Positions 56,640-64,000 of a stretch of DNA of 64,000 nucleotides are shown here, in pieces. Below the pieces are notes generated by a model. That model did not search any database and was not told where the DNA came from. It worked only from the letters and a program-made list of their open reading frames with translations. The translations under genes were made by a program, and so were the position numbers. Origin of the DNA: Forficula auricularia (taxonomy: Eukaryota; Arthropoda; Insecta; Dermaptera; Forficulidae); NCBI GenBank assembly GCA_024734495.1, contig JALMQS010000816.1:5233171-5297170 (forward strand), in the 5' to 3' direction. Within the stretch, counting starts at the first letter, position 1, and every line of letters begins with the position of its first letter.

Positions 56640-57494
56640 GCTTGATCAAAAAGTTTCAAGAATTTATTTGTAAATCAAAAATACAAATTTATTCATCAAA
56701 ACCGATATTGTCCCAAGTACTTCCCATCGACTGCAGTGCACTTATGCCAGCGCTTGATCCAATCCTCGAAACATTTTTTATACTCGGTTTTCGGTATGGA
56801 TTATCAGAGCCGTTTTCGATTTTTACGATTTTAAAAATGAAATCGTCTTTGCATCAACGAGTTTGTATTAAATTTTGAGTTAAAACGGTGGGAAAATGTT
56901 GAAGAAGTGTTACTCTATCGGAAACAAACTTTTATGTGTGGCCCAAGTTTTCGTGAGTCTGTCGAGGATGACGAAAACGTCGATAAAATCAAAGAACTGA
57001 TGGCCGAAAACTGTAAATTGACTATTTGAGAGATGACAGCGAACTTGAGTATCGCTTATGAATCCTTTCAAGACATTTTGTTTAGTGATTTGGCTTTGAG
57101 ACGCCAAAAAATACCGTATTTTTGGGAATAACGTAACGCGCGGTCGAACAATATCCGCAACTTTTTGAGCAAGAACAGAACGAATACCATCCAACAGCCA
57201 CCGAATTCGACTGATTTGGCTCCCTGGAACTTCTTCCTGTTCAGTCGATACAAAAAATCGCTCCGGGGAACGCGCTTTACCAGCCAAGTGGAGATAATGA
57301 AAAAATCGAAAACGGCTCTGATAGTCCATACCGAAAACCGAGTATAAAAAATGTTTTGAGGATTGGATCAAGCGCTGTCACGAGTGCACTGCAGTCGATG
57401 AGGAGTACTTTGAAGGAGACAATATCGATTTTGATGAATAAATTTGTATTTTTGATTTTCTGAATAAATTCCTGAAACTTTTTGATCAATGGGG
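56640..57494 (+). mobile_element. Mariner-like element, deleted, with inverted-duplicated 3' ends
   Basis: TTGATCAAAAAGTTTCA near 56642 and its complement ending near 57490 are the ends, followed by GGGG and TA on the right. Plus strand 56855-57110 holds frameshifted transposase N-terminus (HQRVCIKF, SVEDDENVDKIKELMAENCK, LTI-x-EMTA). 57165-57347 holds the C-terminal motif QQPPNSTDLAPWNFFLF, then KKSLRGTRF and EIMKKSKTAL. The left 200 bp (56643-56840) are an inverted copy of the last 200 bp of the transposase gene. The central catalytic region is absent. The position normally DFFLF reads NFFLF. It is a dead element. Confidence 0.85.
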
Positions 57495-57605
57495 TATATT
57501 ATGTGTGTTTGTTTATTTGCACCAAGCAGAGGATAACCTCTTTGTTTCATTTTATGATTCAACAACTCTGCTACTCTCGGCAAAATAAAAACTTTTCAAT
57601 TAAAC
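57495..57605 (+). repeat. Family 2 repeat, right part after the mariner insertion
   Basis: GCACCAAGCAGAGGATAACC and CTGCTACTCTCGGCAAAATA match 56.3 kb and 20.9 kb. Together with the left part this shows the mariner inserted into an older family 2 copy. Confidence 0.6.
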
Positions 57606-57799
57606 ATTTTAATGGCGCAAGTTAAATTTTCTTTGCAAAAGAAACAATCAACTACCCTTACGAACAATCATTAAATGATAATTTATATTGATTCGGAAGT
57701 TTTGTATTCCTCTCCTGAGGTCTTGATTAGTTGCTTTGAGAGTTATTGATTTTAAGGAAAAAAATCGAGCCAATTTCAATATCTGGACTTTTCAATTAT

Positions 57800-57981
57800 A
57801 GTGCACCCGAGGGGTGAACCGCGATTGGAATTAGGTGTACACCGCCTTTGGAATTATTTGGAATTACTTTGGAATTGATTAGATAATCTATTGTCATTTA
57901 TTGTCTTCTACTTGGAAATGAAAGTGGAAGTGGAAGTAGGTGTACACGATTTTAGGTCTCGGTTCACCTCTCAAGTGTACC
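57800..57981 (+). mobile_element. MITE family CGAGGGGTGAACC, copy 4
   Basis: Element 57808-57973 between AGTGCACC (57800-57807) and AGTGTACC (57974-57981), a 7 of 8 match. It is highly similar to the 5.17-kb copy over its whole length. Confidence 0.85.
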
Positions 57982-58810
57982 TAAATGTACACAGGTAAAG
58001 GTTTAGACGAGAAGTAGTATTATAAGAACACATAAGATCGGGTCGAAAATTATTATTATTATTAATTATATATTAATTATACTCTGATTAAAAAAAAAAT
58101 AATTAACGAATTTCGAATATTTTAGATTGCTTATATTCCATTTATGGCCATGGAACCTTTACTGTTTGATGTGTACCTGATCTTATTTAATAAATTTTAA
58201 AAATGCGAGACTTTAAAATACCAAACCACCAATGGAGAAGGCAAATAACTGGTTTCGTTTTTATATTTCCGTTTGAAATTATTAAAATAATTTTGTGAAT
58301 TCAATTTTGATTTATAGATATATTATTTTACTCAGGTTTGAAAATGTCAAATTATTTTCTCCTTTATATGAAATTGAATTTTATTTGAGAATTTTTGTTT
58401 GTTTGATTTAATATCAAGGTTGTTTTATGATTTTAACATTAAATTAGATTGGAATTAGATTTCGGAAAAATTTTTAACAAAGCAATGAAAATGAGTTCTA
58501 GGCTGTACATTGTATTCTAGAAACCTGTAAGAGAGATAATATAATACGATATCTCTATGAGCACACGCAATGTTTTAATATAAGATGTACTTATCTGGCT
58601 GGCCACAATGCATAATGGCCTGCCTTGGTTCTCGGGAGTTGTTTCGCCACTGGTCCCGTGTTGCATGGGAATCGATTTCAAAATTTCAAAATCAACATTA
58701 AAATATAAATTCAAATTAAATAAATTAATTATTATTTCGCTAATTGAACACAATGATGTTTTTTTTACAAAGATCGAATTCTTAATTAGCTCAACTTTTT
58801 AATATAATGA
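57982..58810. other. AT-rich sequence with a short GC-richer patch at 58.6 kb
   Basis: 58590-58680 is GC-richer; on minus it reads MQHGTSGETTPENQGRPLCI then VASQ. This looks coding-like but is short, has no good splice sites, and is unrecognised. Confidence 0.25.
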
Positions 58811-59286
58811 GGCATTTCACGCTATATCAGACGGTTTGAAAAATTTTAATTTTTGATTTCCTTCATTTTTTGACATTTTTTAATACCCATTAAAAACTCT
58901 TCCTGTTAAGTTTTGAAATTTCTTTGATCCTCGGTTTAAAAGATATCGAATTTCGGGTTTTCTTTAATAACTTCTTCAAAAATGGTGTAAATTCAAATTT
59001 TTTTTGTTGAAATTTCTGTCTTTTTGCATACTTTTTAGAAAAAAATACAAAAATTTATTTGAAGTGTTTTTATATGCGATTTTATGAGTTTGTAATTTTT
59101 AATCTTGTTTTTGAAACTATGTACTCTTCGACTTTTTTGATTATTTTTTATTTTAAACATCTATTCATTCTAAAAATTTGTGGTCCTATGATAATTACTA
59201 TTTTTTTTCGATTTTTGAAAATTTCGAAAAAAATTTATTACCTATTGAACATTATTAAAACAACTTTTTGGTATTGAGTTTTCTTT

Positions 59287-61045
59287 TTACTTTACCATAC
59301 AGGGTATGGTCAAGTATTGTAATCGTGCATGAAAAAAGTGTTTTTTTCCTGTTTTTTCGAAATATCTAAAAAACCGCTGAAACTATTTTGATTAAAAAAC
59401 TTGAGCGAAACCATGGCATTTCGTTCTACTAAAACGCTCTAATAAGTGAACATCGAAAAAATTATATTTTTTGAGAAAATAATTATTTTGTCAAAATGTC
59501 TGTTTGTTAGTCTGGTTGTCCGTTAGTCTGTGCGTTACCAAATTTTTGTGGACGATCTAGCTCAAAAACTAGTCTGAATATCGAAACCAAATTTCACACA
59601 TAGTTTTGGTTCATTGATTTTTCGTTTATTGGGCCAGGCAGGTGGGGGCCTCCACTAACAAGAAATATTTACATAATCGGGTGAATTTAATTACAGGATT
59701 ATTTACATAATTATAGGAATATTAACATAATATATTTACAAAAAAAAAATTCTTTTTTTCTTTTTTTTCTTTTTTATATACAATTTCTAGCGCATGGCGA
59801 TTTCCCTATAAGTTCTCCTTTTGAAGCTGTAAAAATTCATTAAAGAACCCTTCATCGCCCTGAAGGTCATATCGCATAAAGTTCTCTGGGAAATTCCCAG
59901 GGCGACAAGGGGAGGCACCGCTTTATGCCACCACACTCCCTTCCACGAGAGTGTGATGGCTTCAACTCTCACAGAACCCGAGCCCATCCCAAACCTTGCC
60001 GCAATGTTGCTCACCAGACTGGAGTTGCCCTTATAATAATTGATTTTGTTTCTGTGGGCAACCCCCAGTCCGAGGAGCGCTGACACTATCTGAACATCCA
60101 GAACCCACACCGTCCCCGACCCGTCCTTCGCCACGATGTCTGGCTTCCTGTTCCCGGCCGAGCTCTGATATAAATATTCGAGCTCGACCCGCATTCCCTT
60201 TTTAATTAGTTCATCAGCCAGACGTCTCACCACCGCATCATGCCTCCTGAGCCTTCCATCGTGCGTCCTCCCACACGACTGGAGAATATGCCCTGTCGTC
60301 TCAGTTTTTCTACACCCGGCCCTACACATGGGTGGACCCTCCGGCCGCCTTCCCCTACTTGTTCTAACAGCCGAAGGAAGAGACCCCGACCTAAGTCTAC
60401 ATAGTTCAATAAAGATAAAGATATTGTTCTTAATCGGGTCCGTGCATCATAAAATTATATGAGGGCTTTGTCCCGCGCACACTTCCAGATCCCCTCCCGT
60501 CGACGCTGCTGCGTAAGTTCTCGCGCCAGTACTCACCAACCCCTCCACCCCGCCGAACTTTACGGAGGACCCGTTCTGCCCATGCCAATCTCCTGGTGCA
60601 CGTAGTGAGACCTGCTGCCACCCCGGCAGCTGGATAATCTGATTAAGAGCTGATTAGATTTTGGTGCATATCGACCCAAAATTAAGGGGGTGGAGGGGGG
60701 GGGGGGTTAAAAATTAAAAATCTAGGCTATTTGAGCAAACTCAACCGAATTTTGTATACATAATCAGTGCGACCCCAGAAGTTTAAAAATGCAAAAACTA
60801 ACCGCCCAAAATTGGTGGGGGGAGGGGGGGTCTAGGGTCAAAAAATGAAAATATAGGCTCTTGTTCCAAACTCAACCAAATTTTGTATACATAATCAGTG
60901 GGCACACAGTAATCTAAGAATGCAAAAACTAACCACCCCCCCTTACATGATTATAAATAATTTTATTAAATATTAAATATAAGTGAGAGGACATGTTGTA
61001 TGGTAAAGTCAAGTGGATGGCCACATCAGAACACGTCAGCTTATT
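59287..61045 (+). repeat. Module A copy 3, split by the R2-clade fragment
   Basis: It starts ACTTTACCATACAGGGTATG and ends CGTCAGCTTATT. The uninterrupted stretch CATGGCATTTCGTTCTACT (about 59420) shows the pre-insertion state of the copia target at 24.58 kb. Confidence 0.8.
59618..60639 (-). pseudogene. R2-clade LINE, C-terminal third
   Basis: On minus the frame from about 60420 reads ELCRLRSGSLPSAVRTSRGR, then MCRAGCRKTETTGHILQSCG. This is the CCHC finger (C-x3-C-x7-H-x4-C; C2, C6, H14, C19 from Met at 60329). It continues to the restriction-like endonuclease: KPD (62-64) and VLDVQ (D78), thirteen residues apart from the first Asp, as in R2/R4-type elements. It ends at the stop near 59787; a short 3' region follows to a TTTTT (A5 on minus) at 59618. 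Upstream, 60420-60639 shows frameshifted remnants of the same protein. The reverse transcriptase is missing, so this is a 5'-truncated insertion. It is much richer in GC than its host DNA. Confidence 0.9.
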
Positions 61046-61502
61046 TTAGTTATTTTGAATTGATTTTTATCGTTAACAAGTGATTAAAATAAATAATTAA
61101 TATTTTAGTTTGCTGAAAGAAAATCGAAAATCTAAAAAAATGCTAATTATCATAGGACCACTATCAACCCGGTAAAAAATTATCAAAAAAATCGAACAGT
61201 AGGTACATAGAGTTTTCAAACTCAAAAATTGCATATAAAAACACAAAAATAATTTTTTGTATTTTTTTTTCTATAAAGTACGATATTTAAAAAAACAAAA
61301 ATTAAAAAAAAAAAATAATAATTTAGACCTTTTTTGAAGAAGTTATGAGCGAAAAACCGAAATTCGATATGTTTTAAGCCGGTGATTAAAAAAAAATTTA
61401 AATTTTCCAGGAAGAGTTTTTTGATGGGTACTAAAAAATGTCAAAAATGAAGTAAATAAAAAATTAAAATTTTTTAAACCGTCTGATTTGGCGTGGAATG
61501 CC

Positions 61503-62068
61503 CAAATAAATTGTTTATAATATTATTTGTAATATTAAGAAATTTTATTTTTTTGTTAATAAATCTTGCATCATTATCAAAATAAACACAAAGTTTCAAA
61601 ATATAAATTCTCAGTTTTTTAGGGTTCTGTATGCCTGCGACCACCAAATTTTTTGTGGTCCACGAAAAATAATTAAAAATGCTACTTATCCTTTTGGGGT
61701 AATCAAATTTTATTAATACTTGAAATATTAATATCTCAGCTTCTGCCTTTAGTATAAGCGATGCTTTTCTAGATTCAACTACAAGGCTCAACTTTTAAGC
61801 ATCTCTCTTTAGTTCTTCCCTACTAATGCACAAACGATCATATAAGAAAACTCCCAGATGGCCATTACTCCAAGGAGTAACTCTTCTTAAAATTGGTCAA
61901 ATTAGATCATCTCTAAGATTTAAACCACACAATATTCAGGAATAAATATCTAAATAAAATGTAAAATATACAATTTTAGTTTTATCCGTGATAGTAAAAA
62001 TAAATCAGCATGGATAACATTATTTTTTCAAAACGATATTTAGTAGGTACATACGAAAAACTATATTC
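61503..62068. other. AT-rich sequence, no gene seen
   Basis: A 105-aa minus frame (61474-61791) starts here and overlaps the TIR end; its sequence is low-complexity and unrecognised. Confidence 0.3.
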
Positions 62069-63119
62069 TCCAAGATTAGGATGACCATTCGTTTTGGATT
62101 TTCGGGGACAGTCCCGGATTAAAGCCCCATGTCCCCTATTAATATATGTCCCGGAAAATATCCCGAATTAGATAATTCATCATATCATGTGAATATTATA
62201 TTATAATATTCGATTATATTTTATTCGAACGTCTCTGCGTACATGACTATAGGTTTGTAACTTCAAATGCGGACTTTTCCATATCAAATTCAGGATTTTA
62301 AAAATCAAAATCGGACTTTTTCAAATCAAATTTAGAATTTCTATAAAACCCTGCATATTTTACATATTGAATTATACCTTTTTACCTGAAAACGTTTTCT
62401 GAGTTTACAAAATGCTAATTTTGAAAGGTTTTATAATATTATAGTTAATGAGCTGAAAATTAGTACGTAAATATCTTACAATGTACCAAATTTTAGCTTT
62501 TTACATGAAAACGTTTCCTGAGAATATAAATTGTTATTTTAGAATATATTTAGCTAATGAGCTGAAAATTGGTACGCAAATATCTTAAAATGTTCCAAAT
62601 TTTAGCTGAAAACATTTCTTGAGATTTCAAAATGCTAATCTTGAAACGTTTTAGTTGATGAGCTAAAAATTGGTACACAAATATCTAAGAATCCTCCAAA
62701 TTTTAGCTTTTTACCCGAAAATTTTTACTGAGAGTTAAATTAAATAAAAACTTTTTCTTAACTATAACTTTTTTCTATTTTTTCAAATGTTTATTAATAA
62801 ATTTTGAATTTGATTTGAAAAAGTCTGATTTTGATTTTTAAAATTCTGAATTTGATATGGAAATGTCCGCATTTTATTTTTAAAATCCTGAATTTGATAT
62901 GAAAAAGTCCAAATAAGAAGTTAAAAACCTATATATGAACTCATTCACTCATCTACGTGCATGCTTATGTTTAAAGTCACTACACAATTATTATACTATA
63001 AATAATTTTTTTTACTGTATTTTCATATTTCATTTTAGTTAAAAAAATTTAAAAAAAAATTTCGTTAATGGGGTGCAGGGGTCAATGTCCCGAAAAAAAA
63101 TGGTCACCCTATTCAAGAT
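62069..63119. mobile_element. hAT-like element with internal tandem and inverted repeats
   Basis: Element 62077-63111 with ends TAGGATGACCATT and AATGGTCACCCTA (after one mismatch). Flanks TCCAAGAT (62069-62076) and TTCAAGAT (63112-63119) match at 7 of 8 and the right one fits nTnnnnAn. Near each end are CCCGGATT/GTCCCG phrases. Inside, three or four diverged units of about 100 bp (each with GAGCTGAAAATTRGTACG and CCAAATTTTAGC) span 62380-62720. A CAAATTCAGGATTTTAAAAA-type segment occurs at both sides in opposite orientation. No transposase. Confidence 0.8.
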
Positions 63120-64000
63120 ATTATTTTAATAGCTGTATATTATTTTTTATTATTCGATCTAGCAATTCCAATAAAGGAAATATATTATTTATGATTTTGT
63201 CGTGATGTCATGATTGTTAAATATGTGTTACTAGATTTTAATTATTTCCTTCATTTAATTTAATTTTTTAGAAAATTTAAGATGCATCGTGTGATGAAAG
63301 TATGGCTTCTAAATTTCTATTAGAAAACTTTGATCACGTCTTTGCATCTTCCGTGCACCTCCCTTAAAATTTCATCAAAAGTCTTGCCCTTCCCATTCTA
63401 ACTTAACCCATATATATTATATGTGTATGAATTTCCATTCGTACTTTCACACCTTAGACTAATATTATACTATTATGGATTTAATAAACACTATAATTGA
63501 ACTCTAAGAATCGTGAATAGACGAAATGACAGCCATTTTTAATTATTATTATAGAATCATTGTATATGTAGTGCAGCTCCTCGTTTAAATTGAGATTAAT
63601 TCTGAAATGGGAGTCAATGTCCTACTGAAGAAGCTCCCCCGCAATTCAAATGCATTTAAAGGAGAGTACAACAATAATAAATAATAATTCCCTGACTAGT
63701 CTCATCAATCATTATTAATTAGTTATTATACTTCAAATAAAATCACGCTAAATCTATACTAGGTGCGACCAACTAAACAACTATAATTAATCAGAGCAAG
63801 AGTCATATCATATATTTTTTTCTAATGTTCTCTATAATTAATTCCGACCCACTATCTCATAGATTAAAAAAAAAATACAAACACACACACATTTTAATGA
63901 TTCTAAAAGCGAAAAAAAATAGAATTATTTGTTTGAAAGTATCCATTTTAATAAACTGATTTTTTTCAATCTGCTTGCGTTAATCTTAATTGAATCTGTC
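63120..64000. other. AT-rich sequence, no gene seen
   Basis: No recognised frame or repeat border; a short (AC)n at about 63883-63892. Confidence 0.3.

Larger units (their letters stand above)
58811..61502. mobile_element. Long-TIR element containing module A and an R2-clade LINE
   Basis: The ends GGCATTTCACGCTATATCAG and the complement GGCATTCCACGCCAAATCAG begin inverted repeats of about 450 bp (58811-59280 and 61060-61502), including GACGGTTTGAAAAATTTTAA. Between them is module A (59287-61045), itself split by the LINE. No target duplication was found and no transposase. The inverted ends are unrelated to those around module A at 24 kb. Confidence 0.7.

Noticed and set aside
58517..58753. 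Minus frame with MQHGTSGETTPENQ as a host exon
   Set aside because: Looks coding-like over 25 residues, but no acceptor or GT donor fits and the rest is low-complexity.
59618..59630. R2 inserted at its canonical 28S site
   Set aside because: The flanks are module A sequence, and no rRNA gene sequence was found on either side.
1..64000. Bacterial or viral origin of the window
   Set aside because: No dense coding; transposons, SINE, LTR primer site and splice-like signals are all eukaryotic.

Overview
The window looks like nuclear DNA of an arthropod, most likely an insect. It is very AT-rich, has no operon-like gene packing, and is full of eukaryotic transposable elements: Ty1/copia with an initiator-tRNA-Met primer site, R2-clade and other LINEs, mariner, hAT-like and TTAA-flanked MITEs, a tRNA-derived SINE and foldback elements. 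No complete host protein gene, rRNA or functional tRNA gene was recognised. The species cannot be told from the sequence alone.

Layout. 0-20 kb: AT-rich DNA with foldback elements (2.3, 5.4, 9.1, 11.9, 17.3 kb), small MITEs (5.17 and 9.86 kb), an element beginning AACCGACTTCAAAAAA (7.0 kb), a triple nest at 8.05-8.6 kb (tRNA-SINE inside an LTR-element remnant inside a hammerhead-like repeat), a LINE 3' fragment at 15.6-16.2 kb, and several GC-rich islands of unknown nature. 20-37 kb: more repeats, then a 5.1-kb TIR element (23845-28971) that contains a young Ty1/copia insertion with two 205-bp LTRs that look identical and a 5-bp target duplication. LINE, TTAA-MITE and AACCGACTTC elements follow. 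37-48 kb: a possible two-exon gene (37989-38636), two old hAT-like elements, foldback elements at 41.9 and 45.9 kb, a nested pair of MITEs at 42.7-43.5 kb, and a 119-bp tandem array at 47.9-48.6 kb. 48-64 kb: three exon-like blocks of 220, 220 and 209 bp on the minus strand, a C/T-rich minisatellite, an inverted pair of TTAA MITEs, a deleted mariner with inverted-duplicated ends, a long-TIR element broken by an R2-clade LINE fragment, and a 1-kb hAT-like element with a 7/8 matching target duplication.

The most notable pattern is a set of five dispersed foldback elements (2306-2646, 9104-9381, 17347-17727, 41889-42271, 45943-46945). All share one architecture: palindromic arms, a CTGA-N-GA / hairpin / GAAA motif resembling a hammerhead ribozyme core, a roughly 29-50-nt single-sided tail, and perfect 10-14-bp direct repeats at both borders. 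This suggests ribozyme-bearing non-autonomous retroelements related to Penelope-like elements or retrozymes. A second repeat family (8.05, 11.9, 20.8 and 56.5 kb) carries a similar motif. Nested insertions give several internal empty-site comparisons that fix element borders without outside data.
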